A stretch of DNA of 64,000 nt from Stutzerimonas stutzeri (GCF_024448955.1 NZ_JAMOIH010000017.1:1-64000); one strand, 5' to 3'. Shown: positions 1 through 10,897, counted from the stretch's first letter. The notes: generated from the sequence alone by a model not told the origin. Numbers and translations are program-made.

Positions 1-11
1 ATTCGGTAGTA

Positions 12-37
12 AAAAAGGGCCCCCTGGGGCCCTTTTT
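12..37 (+). terminator. Rho-independent terminator of the gene upstream of the window (probably tuf)
   Basis: A G+C-rich inverted repeat (AAAAGGGCCCC and GGGGCCCTTTT arms) ends in a T run. It lies just before the S10 promoter. In Pseudomonas the gene before rpsJ is normally an elongation factor Tu gene, so this probably ends tuf; that gene is outside the window. Confidence 0.85.
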
Positions 38-54
38 CTATTATTGATCATTTA

Positions 55-83
55 TTGACACCCCCTGGACGCATCCGTACAAT
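55..83 (+). promoter_or_regulatory. S10 operon promoter
   Basis: TTGACA (55-60), a 17-base spacer and TACAAT (78-83) make a near-perfect sigma-70 promoter. Transcription would start near 90, leaving a leader of about 58 bases before rpsJ. That looks too short for the long L4-responsive leader of the E. coli S10 operon. Confidence 0.85.
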
Positions 84-147
84 TGCGCCTCCTTTTACCG
101 GGCGTATTGCGTTTGGTAGGGATGGCTAATTGGAGTCTGAGGTCAAA

Positions 148-459
148 ATGCAAAACCAACAAATCCGTATTCGGTTGAAGGCTTTTGACCATCGCCTGAT
201 CGATCAATCAACCCAGGAAATCGTGGAAACCGCGAAACGTACTGGTGCTCAGGTGCGTGGTCCGATTCCACTGCCGACCCGCAAAGAGCGGTTCACTGTT
301 CTGGTTTCTCCGCACGTCAACAAGGACGCGCGCGACCAGTACGAGATCCGTACTCATAAGCGTGTGCTGGACATTGTTCAGCCAACCGACAAAACCGTCG
401 ATGCGCTGATGAAGCTTGATCTTGCGGCTGGCGTGGAAGTGCAGATCAGCCTCGGCTAA
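148..459 (+). CDS. rpsJ: 30S ribosomal protein S10
   Basis: The product is S10 (103 aa), a small-subunit head protein that is also NusE in transcription antitermination. The full-length sequence matches the bacterial family, including the [21 protein letters not shown]-type core (residues about 45-65). The ATG at 148 is chosen because [15 protein letters not shown] is the conserved N-terminus; an in-frame TTG at 130 would add six non-conserved residues. First gene of the S10 operon, 81 bases before rplC. Confidence 0.98.
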
Positions 460-540
460 AACCTTGAGTTTTAGTCGTGTAACGCTCTGAAATGGGCGGC
501 CATAGCGGGTGAAAGCCCCGTACACTCAAGAGGTTACAAC

Positions 541-1176
541 ATGACTATTGGTGTAGTCGGTCGTAAGTGCGGCATGACCCGCATTTTCACCGAAGATGGT
601 GTCTCTGTTCCGGTTACGGTCATTGAGATCGAGCCGAATCGTGTCACCCAGTTCAAGAATGAAGAGAGCGATGGCTATCGCGCCGTGCAGGTCACTGTCG
701 GCGAGCGTCGCGCCTCGCGTGTCTCCAAGGCTCAGGCTGGTCACTTCGCTAAGGCGAATGTTGCTGCCGGTCGTGGAGTCTGGGAATTCCGCCTCGATGG
801 CGAAGAGTTCCAGGCGGGCGATCAGATCAATGCCGAGATTTTTCAGGCTGGACAGATGGTGGATGTCACCGGTCAGTCCAAGGGTAAAGGCTTTGCCGGC
901 ACCATTAAGCGCTGGAACTTCCGTGGTCAGGACAATACACACGGTAACTCCGTATCCCACCGCGTTCCGGGTTCGATTGGCCAGTGCCAGACCCCGGGTC
1001 GTGTTTTCAAGGGCAAGAAGATGTCCGGGCACATGGGCGCCGAGCGCGTAACCGTGCAGTCCCTGGAAATCGTGCGTGTCGATGCCGAGCGTAACCTGCT
1101 GTTGGTTAAGGGCGCAGTGCCCGGCGCCACTGGTGGTGACGTGATCGTGCGTCCGGCTGCCAAGGCTCGCGGGTAA
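541..1176 (+). CDS. rplC: 50S ribosomal protein L3
   Basis: L3 (211 aa) is an early-assembly large-subunit protein whose long loop reaches toward the peptidyl transferase centre. The sequence begins [16 protein letters not shown] and holds the conserved loop around residues 125-160 ([14 protein letters not shown] and [12 protein letters not shown]). Q152, which is N5-methylated in E. coli L3, lies in this loop. Length is normal. An AAGAGG Shine-Dalgarno precedes the ATG; rplD follows after 12 bases. Confidence 0.98.
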   Translation: MTIGVVGRKCGMTRIFTEDGVSVPVTVIEIEPNRVTQFKNEESDGYRAVQVTVGERRASRVSKAQAGHFAKANVAAGRGVWEFRLDGEEFQAGDQINAEIFQAGQMVDVTGQSKGKGFAGTIKRWNFRGQDNTHGNSVSHRVPGSIGQCQTPGRVFKGKKMSGHMGAERVTVQSLEIVRVDAERNLLLVKGAVPGATGGDVIVRPAAKARG

Positions 1177-1188
1177 GGGGGAGTTCAC

Positions 1189-1791
1189 ATGCAATTGAAT
1201 GTTAATGGCGCACAAGCCATAGAAGTCTCCGAGCGTACCTTTGGTGGTGAGTTCAACGAGACGCTGGTGCATCAGGCTGTCGTCGCCTACATGGCTGGCG
1301 GTCGTCAGGGCAGCAAGCAACAAAAGACTCGCTCCGATGTGGCTGGTGGTGGCAAGCGTCCGTGGCGCCAGAAGGGCACTGGACGCGCTCGTGCCGGTAC
1401 CACTCGTGGTCCGATCTGGCGTGGCGGTGGCGTGACCTTCGCTGCTCGTCCGCAGAACCATGAGCAGAAGCTCAATAAGAAGATGTATCGCGCCGCGCTG
1501 CGTTCCATCCTCTCCGAGCTGGTTCGCTCCGAGCGTCTGGTCGTTGTTGAAGATTTCGCCGTCGACAGCCCAAAGACCAAGCTGCTTGCCAACAAGCTGA
1601 CTGGCATGGGTCTGAATGACGTGCTGATCGTTTCCGATGCTGTCGATCAGAACCTTTATCTGGCGGCTCGCAACCTGCCGCACGTTGACGTGCGTGATGT
1701 TCAGGGTTCCGATCCCGTCAGCCTGATCGCCTATGACAAGGTGTTGATCACCGTGTCGGCCGTGAAGAAATTCGAGGAGCTGCTGGGATGA
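1189..1791 (+). CDS. rplD: 50S ribosomal protein L4
   Basis: L4 (200 aa) binds 23S rRNA and lines the peptide exit tunnel; in E. coli it also represses the S10 operon. The tunnel loop (about residues 40-95; motifs KQQKTRSDV and [19 protein letters not shown]) is intact. Start ATG 1189 follows a GGGGGAG ribosome-binding site. Its TGA overlaps the rplW ATG, suggesting translational coupling. Whether L4 autoregulates here is unclear because the operon leader is short. Confidence 0.98.
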   Translation: MQLNVNGAQAIEVSERTFGGEFNETLVHQAVVAYMAGGRQGSKQQKTRSDVAGGGKRPWRQKGTGRARAGTTRGPIWRGGGVTFAARPQNHEQKLNKKMYRAALRSILSELVRSERLVVVEDFAVDSPKTKLLANKLTGMGLNDVLIVSDAVDQNLYLAARNLPHVDVRDVQGSDPVSLIAYDKVLITVSAVKKFEELLG

Positions 1792-2087
1792 ACCAGGAAC
1801 GCGTATTCAAAGTCCTGCTTGGTCCGCATGTCTCCGAGAAGGCAACCATGCTGGCAGACAGCAAGAGCCAGTTCGTTTTCAAGGTTGCAACCGACGCAAC
1901 CAAGCTGGAAATCAAGAAGGCCGTCGAAAGCCTGTTCAACGTGAAGGTCGCCAAAGTCAGCACCCTGAATGTTCAGGGCAAGACCAAACGCACCGCTCGT
2001 GGGCTGGGCAAGCGCAACGACTGGAAGAAGGCGTATATCGCGCTTCAGCCGGGCCAAGATATCGATTTCTCCGGCAGTGCTGAGTAA
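1788..2087 (+). CDS. rplW: 50S ribosomal protein L23
   Basis: L23 (99 aa) sits at the exit-tunnel mouth and docks trigger factor and SRP. The sequence starts [20 protein letters not shown], as in Pseudomonas L23, and carries the [17 protein letters not shown] core. It overlaps the rplD stop by four bases (ATGA) and precedes rplB by 14 bases. Confidence 0.97.
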   Translation: MNQERVFKVLLGPHVSEKATMLADSKSQFVFKVATDATKLEIKKAVESLFNVKVAKVSTLNVQGKTKRTARGLGKRNDWKKAYIALQPGQDIDFSGSAE

Positions 2088-2101
2088 GGAAGGGGTGCAT
2101 C

Positions 2102-2923
2102 ATGGCAATCGTTAAATGCAAACCGACTTCCGCGGGCCGCCGTTTTGTGGTCAAGGTGGTCAGTCAGGAGCTGCACAAAGGCGCTCCTTATGCTCCGCTG
2201 CTCGAGAAGAAGTCGAAGTCTGGCGGCCGTAACAACAACGGTCGTATCACCACTCGTCACGTTGGCGGTGGTCACAAGCAGCATTACCGCTTGGTCGATT
2301 TTCGTCGCAACAAGGATGGCATTCCCGCCGTCGTTGAGCGCATCGAATACGATCCGAACCGTACTGCGCACATTGCGTTGCTGAAGTATGCCGACGGCGA
2401 GCGCCGCTACATCATCGCCCCCAAGGGCGTCAGTGCTGGCGATCAGTTGGTGTCTGGCATCAATGCGCCAATCAAGGCTGGTAACAGCCTGCCGCTGCGC
2501 AACATTCCGCTGGGTTCTACCATCCACGGTGTGGAGCTGAAGCCGGGCAAAGGTGCCCAGATCGCTCGTTCCGCTGGTGCGTCGGCTCAGTTGGTAGCGC
2601 GTGAGGGTGCATACGTGACGCTGCGTCTTCGCTCCGGCGAAACACGCAAGGTGCTGGCTGAGTGTCGCGCCACTCTGGGTGAGGTTTCGAACGCCGAGCA
2701 TAGCCTGCGTTCGCTGGGTAAAGCCGGTGCCAAGCGCTGGCGTGGCGTTCGTCCGACCGTTCGCGGTGTGGCGATGAACCCGGTCGATCACCCGCATGGT
2801 GGTGGTGAAGGTCGTACCTCTGGTGGTCGTCATCCGGTGTCGCCGTGGGGCTTCCCGACTAAGGGCGCGAAGACTCGCTCGAACAAGCGCACCGACAACA
2901 TGATCGTCCGTCGCCGCAAGTAA
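2102..2923 (+). CDS. rplB: 50S ribosomal protein L2
   Basis: L2 (273 aa) is a core 23S rRNA-binding protein needed for subunit association and peptidyl transfer. The C-terminal signature [13 protein letters not shown] (about residues 225-237), containing the functionally important histidine, is present. N-terminus [16 protein letters not shown] is typical. Length is within one residue of the family norm. An AAGGAAGGGG site precedes the ATG. Confidence 0.98.
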   Translation: MAIVKCKPTSAGRRFVVKVVSQELHKGAPYAPLLEKKSKSGGRNNNGRITTRHVGGGHKQHYRLVDFRRNKDGIPAVVERIEYDPNRTAHIALLKYADGERRYIIAPKGVSAGDQLVSGINAPIKAGNSLPLRNIPLGSTIHGVELKPGKGAQIARSAGASAQLVAREGAYVTLRLRSGETRKVLAECRATLGEVSNAEHSLRSLGKAGAKRWRGVRPTVRGVAMNPVDHPHGGGEGRTSGGRHPVSPWGFPTKGAKTRSNKRTDNMIVRRRK

Positions 2924-2939
2924 CTAGAGGGATACGACA

Positions 2940-3215
2940 GTGCCACGTTCTCTGAAAAAAGGTCCTTTTATCGATCTTCACCTACTGAAGAAGGTCGAGG
3001 TGGCAGCGGAAAAGAATGATCGCAAGCCGGTGAAAACCTGGTCGCGTCGTTCGATGATCCTGCCGCAAATGGTCGGTCTGACCATCGCTGTGCATAACGG
3101 CCGCCAACACGTCCCCGTTCTCGTGAACGAAGACATGGTCGGTCATAAACTCGGCGAGTTCGCTGGTACCCGCACCTATCGCGGGCACGTAGCGGACAAG
3201 AAAGGCAAGCGCTAA
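2940..3215 (+). CDS. rpsS: 30S ribosomal protein S19
   Basis: S19 (91 aa) is in the 30S head next to S13, near the A-site tRNA. The start is GTG: the sequence at 2940 reads GTG CCA CGT TCT, giving the conserved [11 protein letters not shown]-terminus, and AGAGGGA lies upstream. Motifs [11 protein letters not shown] and HKLGEFAPTR-like ([15 protein letters not shown]) are present. Confidence 0.97.
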   Translation: MPRSLKKGPFIDLHLLKKVEVAAEKNDRKPVKTWSRRSMILPQMVGLTIAVHNGRQHVPVLVNEDMVGHKLGEFAGTRTYRGHVADKKGKR

Positions 3216-3228
3216 GGGGTAAGGAAAG

Positions 3229-3561
3229 ATGGAAGTAGCCGCTAAGTTGTCGGGCGCTCGCATCTCCGCCCAGAAAGCCCGCCTGGTCGCCGACCAGATC
3301 CGCGGGAAAGGGGTGGGCGAAGCGCTCAACCTGTTGGCTTTCAGCAGTAAGAAAGCCGCCGAGATCATGAAGAAAGTGCTGGAGTCGGCCGTGGCCAACG
3401 CCGAGCACAACGAAGGCGCTGACGTGGACGACCTGAAGGTTTCCACCGTTTTCGTCAACGAAGGGCGTTCGCTTAAGCGCATCATGCCGCGTGCCAAAGG
3501 CCGCGCTGATCGCATCGTCAAGCGGTCTTGCCATATCACTGTCAAGGTTGCGGACAAGTAA
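3229..3561 (+). CDS. rplV: 50S ribosomal protein L22
   Basis: L22 (110 aa) lines the exit tunnel with L4; its beta-hairpin is a macrolide-resistance site. The family core is intact, with [11 protein letters not shown] near residues 62-72 and the hairpin [16 protein letters not shown] near 81-96. Length matches the family. It lies 13 bases after rpsS and 13 before rpsC, with a strong AAGGAAAG site. Confidence 0.98.
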   Translation: MEVAAKLSGARISAQKARLVADQIRGKGVGEALNLLAFSSKKAAEIMKKVLESAVANAEHNEGADVDDLKVSTVFVNEGRSLKRIMPRAKGRADRIVKRSCHITVKVADK

Positions 3562-3574
3562 CGGAGTCGATCAG

Positions 3575-4261
3575 ATGGGTCAGAAAGTACATCCCACTGG
3601 CATTCGCCTGGGAATCGTCAAGGAGCACACCTCCGTCTGGTACGCAGACGGTCGTACGTACGCCGATTATCTGCTTGCAGATCTGAACGTGCGCGAGTAC
3701 CTCCAAGACAAATTAAAAAGCGCGTCCGTAAGCCGTATCGATATCCATCGCCCGGCTCAGACAGCACGCATCACCATCCACACCGCTCGTCCCGGCATCG
3801 TGATCGGCAAAAAAGGTGAGGATGTAGAGAAGCTGCGTCAGGACCTGACCAAGCAAATGGGTGTGCCTGTGCACATCAACATCGAAGAAATCCGCAAGCC
3901 GGAGCTCGATGCAATGCTGGTAGCACAGAACGTTGCTCAGCAGCTGGAGCGTCGTGTGATGTTCCGTCGCGCCATGAAGCGCGCCGTACAGAATGCGATC
4001 CGCATTGGTGCCAAAGGCATCAAGATCCAGGTGAGCGGTCGTCTGGGTGGGGCTGAAATTGCCCGTACGGAATGGTATCGGGAAGGTCGTGTGCCGCTGC
4101 ACACCCTGCGTGCCGATATCGACTACAACACCTACGAAGCACACACCACTTACGGTGTGATTGGCGTCAAGGTCTGGATCTTCAAGGGTGAGGTCATTGG
4201 TGGCCGCCACGAAGAGCTCAAGCCGCAAGCGCCTGCGCCTCGTAAAAAAGCTGCCAAGTAA
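3575..4261 (+). CDS. rpsC: 30S ribosomal protein S3
   Basis: S3 (228 aa) forms the mRNA entry tunnel with S4 and S5. The ATG at 3575 gives the conserved [13 protein letters not shown] start; the frame is open upstream to 3491 but that part overlaps rplV and is not conserved. The KH domain motif [13 protein letters not shown] is near residues 77-89. The C-terminal tail is short and basic. Confidence 0.98.
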   Translation: MGQKVHPTGIRLGIVKEHTSVWYADGRTYADYLLADLNVREYLQDKLKSASVSRIDIHRPAQTARITIHTARPGIVIGKKGEDVEKLRQDLTKQMGVPVHINIEEIRKPELDAMLVAQNVAQQLERRVMFRRAMKRAVQNAIRIGAKGIKIQVSGRLGGAEIARTEWYREGRVPLHTLRADIDYNTYEAHTTYGVIGVKVWIFKGEVIGGRHEELKPQAPAPRKKAAK

Positions 4262-4273
4262 GGAGTACGCCAA

Positions 4274-4687
4274 ATGTTGCAACCAAAGCGTACAAAATTC
4301 CGCAAGCAGATGACTGGCCACAATCGTGGTCTGGCTCAGCGCGGTAGCAAGGTCAGCTTCGGCGAATTCGCTCTGAAGTCTGTTTCCCGTGGTCGTCTGA
4401 CGGCCCGCCAGATCGAGTCCGCACGTCGTGCGCTGACTCGTCACGTCAAGCGTGGCGGCAAGATCTGGATCCGCGTATTCCCCGACAAGCCTGTCACCAA
4501 GAAGCCTCTGGAAGTCCGGATGGGTAAAGGTAAGGGTAACGTCGAGTACTGGGTAGCCCAGATTCAACCGGGCAAGGTGCTCTACGAGATCGAGGGTGTT
4601 TCCGAAGAGCTGGCGCGTGAGGCTTTCGCCCTGGCTGCTGCAAAGCTGCCGCTCGCCACCTCCTTTGTTAAGCGGACGGTGATGTGA
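4274..4687 (+). CDS. rplP: 50S ribosomal protein L16
   Basis: L16 (137 aa) helps position A-site tRNA on the 50S. N-terminal [19 protein letters not shown] and the [24 protein letters not shown] signature (residues about 75-98) are diagnostic. The arginine hydroxylated by YcfD in E. coli (R81) corresponds to the R in LEVRMGKG. Its TGA shares a base with the rpmC ATG. Confidence 0.98.
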   Translation: MLQPKRTKFRKQMTGHNRGLAQRGSKVSFGEFALKSVSRGRLTARQIESARRALTRHVKRGGKIWIRVFPDKPVTKKPLEVRMGKGKGNVEYWVAQIQPGKVLYEIEGVSEELAREAFALAAAKLPLATSFVKRTVM

Positions 4688-4878
4688 TGAAAGCGAATGA
4701 GCTTCGTGAAAAATCCGCTCAGCAGCTGAACGAGCAATTGCTCGAGCTGCTGCGCGACCAGTTCAATCTGCGTATGCAGAAGGCAACTGGCCAGTTGGGG
4801 CAGTCTCACCTGCTCTCACAAGTCAAGCGCGACATCGCTCGTGTCAAGACTGTGCTCAACCAGCAGGCAGGTAAGTGA
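4687..4878 (+). CDS. rpmC: 50S ribosomal protein L29
   Basis: L29 (63 aa) is a two-helix protein at the exit-tunnel rim beside L23. The sequence [31 protein letters not shown] is typical. I choose ATG 4687, which overlaps the rplP TGA by one base; an in-frame GTG three bases earlier is less likely. rpsQ begins two bases after the stop. Confidence 0.96.
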   Translation: MKANELREKSAQQLNEQLLELLRDQFNLRMQKATGQLGQSHLLSQVKRDIARVKTVLNQQAGK

Positions 4879-4880
4879 TC

Positions 4881-5147
4881 ATGGCTGAAGTTGAAAAGAC
4901 TGTCCGCACGCTGACTGGCCGCGTCGTCAGCGACAAAATGGACAAAACCATCACCGTATTGATCGAGCGTCGCGTCAAGCACCCGATCTACGGTAAATAC
5001 GTGAAGCGTTCGACCAAACTGCACGCACACGACGAAACCAACCAGTGCCGTATCGGTGACAAAGTCACGATTCGCGAGACTCGTCCTCTGGCGAAGACCA
5101 AGTGCTGGATGCTGGTTGATGTCGTTGAACGTGCCGTCGAAGTCTAA
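4881..5147 (+). CDS. rpsQ: 30S ribosomal protein S17
   Basis: S17 (88 aa) is an OB-fold primary 16S rRNA-binding protein. The start [23 protein letters not shown] and the motif [20 protein letters not shown] are diagnostic. ATG 4881 is two bases after rpmC, within the AGGTAAGTGATC context that gives its ribosome-binding site. Last gene of the classical S10 operon; rplN follows with no visible terminator, so S10 and spc are probably co-transcribed. Confidence 0.97.
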   Translation: MAEVEKTVRTLTGRVVSDKMDKTITVLIERRVKHPIYGKYVKRSTKLHAHDETNQCRIGDKVTIRETRPLAKTKCWMLVDVVERAVEV

Positions 5148-5170
5148 GGGCTAGGGGTCGGAGAAATTAT

Positions 5171-5539
5171 ATGATTCAGACTCAATCAATGCTCGATGTG
5201 GCGGATAACAGCGGCGCGCGCCGTGTTATGTGCATCAAGGTGCTCGGCGGCTCTCACCGCCGTTACGCCGGCATCGGCGACATCATCAAGGTTACCGTCA
5301 AGGAAGCGATTCCGCGTGGCAAGGTCAAGAAAGGCCAGGTGATGACCGCTGTTGTGGTCCGCACTCGTCACGGTGTTCGCCGCCCAGACGGTTCCATCAT
5401 TCGCTTCGATGGCAACGCTGCTGTTCTGCTGAACAACAAGCAGGAGCCTATCGGTACCCGTATTTTCGGGCCGGTGACGCGTGAGCTTCGTAACGAGAAG
5501 TTCATGAAAATCGTCTCGCTCGCGCCTGAAGTGCTCTAA
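5171..5539 (+). CDS. rplN: 50S ribosomal protein L14
   Basis: L14 (122 aa) lies at the subunit interface, forms bridges B5/B8 and is the target of the silencing factor Rsf[28 protein letters not shown] and the C-terminal [12 protein letters not shown] are conserved. First gene of the spc operon by E. coli convention, 23 bases after rpsQ with a GGAG site. Confidence 0.98.
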   Translation: MIQTQSMLDVADNSGARRVMCIKVLGGSHRRYAGIGDIIKVTVKEAIPRGKVKKGQVMTAVVVRTRHGVRRPDGSIIRFDGNAAVLLNNKQEPIGTRIFGPVTRELRNEKFMKIVSLAPEVL

Positions 5540-5550
5540 GGAGTAGCCGC

Positions 5551-5865
5551 ATGCAAAAGATTCGTCGCAACGACGAGATCATCGTCATCGCCGGCAAGGA
5601 CAAGGGCAAGCGCGGTAAGGTGCTTCGGGTTCTCGCTGACGACCGCTTGGTTGTTGGTGGTATCAACCTCGTAAAGCGCCATACCAAGCCGAACCCGATG
5701 TCTGGCGTTCAGGGCGGTATCGTCGAGAAAGAGGCGCCTTTGCACGCCTCTAACGTCGCTATTTTCAATGGTGAAACCAACAAGGCTGATCGCGTTGGTT
5801 TCAAGATTGAAGACGGCAAGAAAATTCGTGTCTTCAAGTCGACCCAAAAGCCGGTTGAAGCTTGA
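5551..5865 (+). CDS. rplX: 50S ribosomal protein L24
   Basis: L24 (104 aa) is an assembly initiator binding the 5' domain of 23S rRNA. It has an N-terminal KOW motif (residues about 4-32: [20 protein letters not shown]) and the VKRHTKPN segment. Length is normal. Spacing to rplN is 11 bases and to rplE 19 bases. Confidence 0.98.
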   Translation: MQKIRRNDEIIVIAGKDKGKRGKVLRVLADDRLVVGGINLVKRHTKPNPMSGVQGGIVEKEAPLHASNVAIFNGETNKADRVGFKIEDGKKIRVFKSTQKPVEA

Positions 5866-5884
5866 GACTGCTAGGTAGATAACC

Positions 5885-6424
5885 ATGGCACGACTAAAAG
5901 AAGTTTATCGGAAGCAAATCGCTCCCAAGCTGAAAGAAGAACTTCAGCTTGGCAACGTGATGGAAGTTCCGCGCATCACTAAGATCACCCTGAATATGGG
6001 TATCGGCGAAGCGATCGGTGATAAGAAAATCATCGATAACGCTGTTGCCGACTTGGAAAAGATCACCGGTCAGAAGGTCGTAGTGACCCATGCTCGGAAA
6101 TCCATCGCGGGTTTTAAAGTTCGCGAAGGCTGGCCGATCGGCGTCAAGGTTACGCTGCGCAATGATCGCATGTACGAATTCCTGGATCGTCTACTCGCTA
6201 TTTCTCTGCCTCGGGTTCGCGATTTCCGCGGCCTGAATGCCAAGTCCTTCGATGGTCGTGGCAATTACAGCATGGGTGTAAAAGAGCAGATCATTTTCCC
6301 GGAAATCGATTACGACAAGATCGATGCCCTGCGTGGTCTGGATATTACGCTGACCACTACTGCTCGGACGGACGAAGAGGGGCGCGCGCTGCTGCGTGCT
6401 TTCAACTTCCCGTTCCGTAACTGA
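5885..6424 (+). CDS. rplE: 50S ribosomal protein L5
   Basis: L5 (179 aa) binds 5S rRNA and makes bridge B1b with S13. The motifs [38 protein letters not shown] and the C-terminal [15 protein letters not shown] are conserved. In E. coli S8 represses the spc operon by binding near the start of rplE; I did not identify an S8 site here. Confidence 0.98.
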   Translation: MARLKEVYRKQIAPKLKEELQLGNVMEVPRITKITLNMGIGEAIGDKKIIDNAVADLEKITGQKVVVTHARKSIAGFKVREGWPIGVKVTLRNDRMYEFLDRLLAISLPRVRDFRGLNAKSFDGRGNYSMGVKEQIIFPEIDYDKIDALRGLDITLTTTARTDEEGRALLRAFNFPFRN

Positions 6425-6436
6425 TAGGAGTAGGAC

Positions 6437-6742
6437 ATGGCTAAGCAAAGCATGAAGAACCGTGAGCTGAAGCGTCAGCAAACGGTTGCTAAGTACGCCC
6501 AGAAGCGTGCCGCGCTGAAAGCTGTCATCGCTAATCCAGAGTCGTCTCCTGAGGCGCGTTGGGAAGCCCAGGTCGCGCTGCAGAAGCAGCCGCGTGATGC
6601 CAGCGCTTCGCGTCTGCGCAATCGCTGCCGTCTGACTGGCCGTCCGCATGGTGTATATCGCAAGTTCGGTCTCGCACGTAGCATGCTGCGTCAGGCTGCT
6701 ATGCGTGGCGACGTACCAGGACTGGTGAAAGCCAGCTGGTAA
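6437..6742 (+). CDS. rpsN: 30S ribosomal protein S14
   Basis: S14 (101 aa) is the long, zinc-free form: it lacks the CxxC pairs of the short type. [13 protein letters not shown] and the C-terminal [18 protein letters not shown] motif (about residues 63-80) are diagnostic. An unusual 184-base gap with two hairpins and a promoter follows before rpsH. Confidence 0.98.
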   Translation: MAKQSMKNRELKRQQTVAKYAQKRAALKAVIANPESSPEARWEAQVALQKQPRDASASRLRNRCRLTGRPHGVYRKFGLARSMLRQAAMRGDVPGLVKASW

Positions 6743-6778
6743 CGATGTTCCGGTGACGCTGCCGGAATTGCTGTCATC

Positions 6779-6806
6779 GAATCAAGCCCCTCATGGGGCT
6801 TGATTC
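6779..6806 (+). terminator. Perfect 12-bp stem-loop between rpsN and rpsH
   Basis: GAATCAAGCCCC (6779-6790), a four-base loop and GGGGCTTGATTC (6795-6806) form a perfect hairpin. It is followed by GTTTCTGG rather than a clean T run, so it may act as a weak attenuator, a processing or stability element, or a partial terminator. The 3' arm overlaps the -35 element of a candidate internal promoter. Confidence 0.65.
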
Positions 6807-6828
6807 GTTTCTGGACTGTCTCTAGAAT
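6800..6828 (+). promoter_or_regulatory. Candidate internal promoter for the distal spc genes
   Basis: TTGATT (6800-6805), a 17-base spacer and TAGAAT (6823-6828) match sigma-70 well. It lies in the 184-base gap upstream of rpsH and would give a leader of about 90 bases that contains a second small hairpin. Confidence 0.6.
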
Positions 6829-6882
6829 GTCCGGCTCGCCCGAGTCACGCCTTTCGAGGTGCGTTCATCTAGCAGGCGACAC

Positions 6883-6906
6883 GAGCCCTTGCGGGCTTAT
6901 TTTTTA
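6883..6906 (+). terminator. Attenuator-like hairpin just before rpsH
   Basis: AGCCC (6884-6888), loop TTGC and GGGCT (6893-6897) are followed by TATTTTTT, the layout of a weak intrinsic terminator. It ends about 20 bases before the rpsH start, so it could modulate read-through or initiation. The short stem argues for partial activity. Confidence 0.5.
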
Positions 6907-6926
6907 GAATTAGGAGCCAAGAGCCC

Positions 6927-7319
6927 ATGAGTATGCAGGACCCGTTAGCGGACATGCTAACTCGTATCCGTAATGCCCAGATGGCCGAAAAGTCCGTCGT
7001 AAGCATGCCGTCTTCCACTTTGAAGGTGGCTGTAGCCAACGTTCTTCAGGGTGAAGGCTATATCGCAGGATACAACGTCAGCAGCGACGCCAAACCGCAG
7101 CTGTCTATCGAGCTGAAGTACTTCGAAGGCCGTCCGGTTATCGAGGAGCTGAAGCGCGTAAGTCGTCCTGGCCTTCGCCAGTACAAATCCGTTGATCAGT
7201 TGCCGAAGGTTCGCGGCGGTCTGGGTGTTTCGATCGTATCCACCAATAAAGGTGTGATGACTGATCGGGCTGCTCGCGCTGCTGGCGTCGGCGGCGAAGT
7301 GCTCTGCACAGTGTTCTAA
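6927..7319 (+). CDS. rpsH: 30S ribosomal protein S8
   Basis: S8 (130 aa) binds the central domain of 16S rRNA and in E. coli represses spc operon translation. [18 protein letters not shown], the [10 protein letters not shown] segment and the C-terminal [28 protein letters not shown] are diagnostic. A good GGAG site precedes ATG 6927. The gene follows an unusually long gap with its own candidate promoter. Confidence 0.98.
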   Translation: MSMQDPLADMLTRIRNAQMAEKSVVSMPSSTLKVAVANVLQGEGYIAGYNVSSDAKPQLSIELKYFEGRPVIEELKRVSRPGLRQYKSVDQLPKVRGGLGVSIVSTNKGVMTDRAARAAGVGGEVLCTVF

Positions 7320-7331
7320 GGGGGGATAAGC

Positions 7332-7865
7332 ATGTCTCGCGTTGCTAAGAACCCCGTCAAGCTGCCCGCTGGTGTTGAATTCAACATGTCTGGCCAGCAG
7401 CTTTCGGTGAAGGGTGCCAAGGGCGCTCTCGAACTGAATGTGCACTCGTCTGTGGAAGTAATCCACGAGGCCGGTGAGATCCGTTTTGCTGCGCGCAATG
7501 GCGATCAGCAGAACCGTGCCATGGCCGGTACCACCCGTGCGTTGGTTAACAATATGGTGATCGGTGTCAGCCAGGGATTCGAGCGTAAGCTTCAGCTGGT
7601 TGGTGTTGGTTACAAGGCGCAAGCCAAAGGTCAAGTGCTGTCCCTGGCTCTCGGCTTCTCGCATCCGGTGGAATATGAACTGCCGCAAGGCGTTACCGCT
7701 GAGACCCCCAGCCAGACCGATATCCTGATCAAGGGTGTCGATAAGCAACTGGTTGGTCAGGTGGCTGCTGAAATCCGTGACTTCCGTCGCCCTGAGCCTT
7801 ACAAGGGCAAAGGCGTACGTTACTCGGACGAAGTGGTCCGTCGTAAAGAAGCTAAGAAGAAGTAG
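7332..7865 (+). CDS. rplF: 50S ribosomal protein L6
   Basis: L6 (177 aa) lies at the base of the L7/L12 stalk near the sarcin-ricin loop and is a site of aminoglycoside resistance mutations. The sequence [16 protein letters not shown] and the C-terminal signature [24 protein letters not shown] are typical. It is 12 bases after rpsH. Confidence 0.98.
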   Translation: MSRVAKNPVKLPAGVEFNMSGQQLSVKGAKGALELNVHSSVEVIHEAGEIRFAARNGDQQNRAMAGTTRALVNNMVIGVSQGFERKLQLVGVGYKAQAKGQVLSLALGFSHPVEYELPQGVTAETPSQTDILIKGVDKQLVGQVAAEIRDFRRPEPYKGKGVRYSDEVVRRKEAKKK

Positions 7866-7875
7866 GGCATAGCAA

Positions 7876-8226
7876 ATGAGCGTAAAGAAAGTTACTCGTC
7901 TGCGTCGCGCTCGCAAGGCACGCCTGAAGATGCGCGAGCTGGAAGCTGTACGCCTTTGTGTGTATCGGTCTTCCCAGCACATCTACGCCCAGGTCCTTTC
8001 GGCCGACGGCGGCAAGGTCCTGGCCAGTGCCTCGACTCTCGACAAAGAACTGCGCGGCGGTGCCACCGGCAACGTCGACGCTGCCAAGAAAGTTGGTCAG
8101 CTGGTCGCTGAGCGTGCGAAGGCCGCAGGTGTCACCCAGGTGGCGTTCGACCGTTCTGGCTTCAAGTACCACGGTCGTGTCAAGGCACTGGCTGATGCTG
8201 CTCGTGAAGGCGGGCTGGAGTTCTAA
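7876..8226 (+). CDS. rplR: 50S ribosomal protein L18
   Basis: L18 (116 aa) binds 5S rRNA with L5 and L25. It has a basic N-terminus ([18 protein letters not shown]), the [15 protein letters not shown] core and the C-terminal [26 protein letters not shown]. Length matches the gammaproteobacterial family. Confidence 0.98.
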   Translation: MSVKKVTRLRRARKARLKMRELEAVRLCVYRSSQHIYAQVLSADGGKVLASASTLDKELRGGATGNVDAAKKVGQLVAERAKAAGVTQVAFDRSGFKYHGRVKALADAAREGGLEF

Positions 8227-8229
8227 GTT

Positions 8230-8730
8230 ATGGCATATAACGAGCAAAAGCGCGACGAAGGTTACATTGAGAAGCTGGTTCAGGTTAACCGCGTCGCCAA
8301 GACTGTAAAAGGTGGTCGTATCTTCACTTTCACCGCGTTGACTGTGGTGGGTGATGGCAAGGGCCGTGTAGGTTTCGGTCGCGGCAAGTCCCGTGAAGTG
8401 CCTGCCGCCATTCAGAAAGCGATGGAAGCGGCTCGCCGCAACATGATCCAGGTCGATCTGAACGGCACTACGCTGCAGTACGCCACCAAGGCTGCCCACG
8501 GCGCTTCCAAGGTCTACATGCAGCCTGCTTCGGAAGGTACCGGTGTCATCGCCGGTGGCGCAATGCGTGCGATCCTTGAAGTGGCTGGCGTGCAGAACGT
8601 TCTGGCTAAATGCTACGGCTCTACCAACCCGGTCAACGTGGTTCACGCTACGTTCAAGGGTCTGAAGGCCATGCAATCGCCTGAGTCGATCGCAGCGAAG
8701 CGCGGCAAGAGCGTTGAGGAGATTTCCTGA
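8230..8730 (+). CDS. rpsE: 30S ribosomal protein S5
   Basis: S5 (166 aa) shapes decoding fidelity and mRNA helicase activity with S3 and S4; spectinomycin resistance maps to its N-terminal loop. The double-stranded RNA-binding fold begins at [21 protein letters not shown] (residues about 14-34), and [19 protein letters not shown] is near 101-119. Spacing to rplR is three bases. Confidence 0.98.
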   Translation: MAYNEQKRDEGYIEKLVQVNRVAKTVKGGRIFTFTALTVVGDGKGRVGFGRGKSREVPAAIQKAMEAARRNMIQVDLNGTTLQYATKAAHGASKVYMQPASEGTGVIAGGAMRAILEVAGVQNVLAKCYGSTNPVNVVHATFKGLKAMQSPESIAAKRGKSVEEIS

Positions 8731-8732
8731 TC

Positions 8733-8912
8733 ATGGCTAATACCGTCAAGGTCACGCTGATCAAAAGCGTCAGCGGTCGTATTCCTAATCACAAGCTGTG
8801 CGTCAAAGGTCTCGGCCTGCGTCGCATTGGTCATACCGTAGAGGTTCAGGACACTCCTGAAAACCGCGGCATGATCAACAAGGCTTATTACATGCTCCGT
8901 GTGGAGGGCTAA
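8733..8912 (+). CDS. rpmD: 50S ribosomal protein L30
   Basis: L30 (59 aa) is a small peripheral 50S protein. I read [20 protein letters not shown] directly from 8733, then [21 protein letters not shown] and a C-terminal YYMLRVEG. The gene starts two bases after rpsE and ends three before rplO, the standard spc position. Confidence 0.97.
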   Translation: MANTVKVTLIKSVSGRIPNHKLCVKGLGLRRIGHTVEVQDTPENRGMINKAYYMLRVEG

Positions 8913-8915
8913 GCC

Positions 8916-9350
8916 ATGCAACTGAACGATCTGCGTTCTGCGCCAGGCGCCCGTCGCGAAAAGCTGCGTCCGGGCCGTGGTATCGGTAGCGGCCTCGGCA
9001 AGACCGGTGGCCGTGGTCATAAAGGTCAGACTTCCCGTTCTGGTGGCAAGATTGCCCCCGGCTTCGAGGGTGGCCAGCAGCCTCTGCATCGTCGTCTACC
9101 GAAGTTCGGCTTCGTTTCCCTGAAAGCCATGGATCGTGCCGAAGTACGCACCTCCGAACTGGCAAAGGTTCAGGGTGACGTAGTTTCCCTGCAGAGCCTC
9201 AAGGATGCCGACATCATCAATCAGAACGTTCAGCGTGTGAAAGTCATGCTGTCGGGTGAGGTTGGTCGTGCGGTAACTCTGAAGGGCATCGCCGCCACTA
9301 AAGGTGCGCGCGCGGCTATCGAAGCAGCTGGCGGCAAGTTCGAGGAATAA
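8916..9350 (+). CDS. rplO: 50S ribosomal protein L15
   Basis: L15 (144 aa) is a late-assembly 50S protein with a glycine- and arginine-rich N-terminal extension ([19 protein letters not shown]). The C-terminal globular part includes [25 protein letters not shown]-like sequence. Its stop abuts the secY ATG with no spacer, suggesting coupling. Confidence 0.98.
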   Translation: MQLNDLRSAPGARREKLRPGRGIGSGLGKTGGRGHKGQTSRSGGKIAPGFEGGQQPLHRRLPKFGFVSLKAMDRAEVRTSELAKVQGDVVSLQSLKDADIINQNVQRVKVMLSGEVGRAVTLKGIAATKGARAAIEAAGGKFEE

Positions 9351-10825
<1,475 letters not shown>

Positions 10826-10844
10826 TTGTGAGCTAAGGCTCGAG

Positions 10845-10868
10845 CCCGGTAGCTAGTGCGCTGCCGGG
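10845..10868 (+). terminator. Stem-loop at the spc/alpha operon boundary
   Basis: CCCGGTAGC (10845-10853), a six-base loop and GCTGCCGGG (10860-10868) form a nine-pair stem with one G-U pair. It is followed by TTGATTATTTGTTATT, a U-rich but interrupted tract. It probably ends part of the spc transcripts. Confidence 0.65.
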
Positions 10869-10897
10869 TTGATTATTTGTTATTACAGCGTTAGTAT
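10869..10897 (+). promoter_or_regulatory. Alpha operon promoter
   Basis: TTGATT (10869-10874), a 17-base spacer and TAGTAT (10892-10897) fit sigma-70. It starts directly after the rpmJ hairpin and about 55 bases upstream of rpsM, giving rpsM-rplQ an independent promoter. Confidence 0.65.

Noticed and set aside
526-1683. Long open frame on the minus strand across rplC and rplD
   Set aside because: It is antisense to two certain ribosomal genes, has no recognisable domain and results from codon bias.
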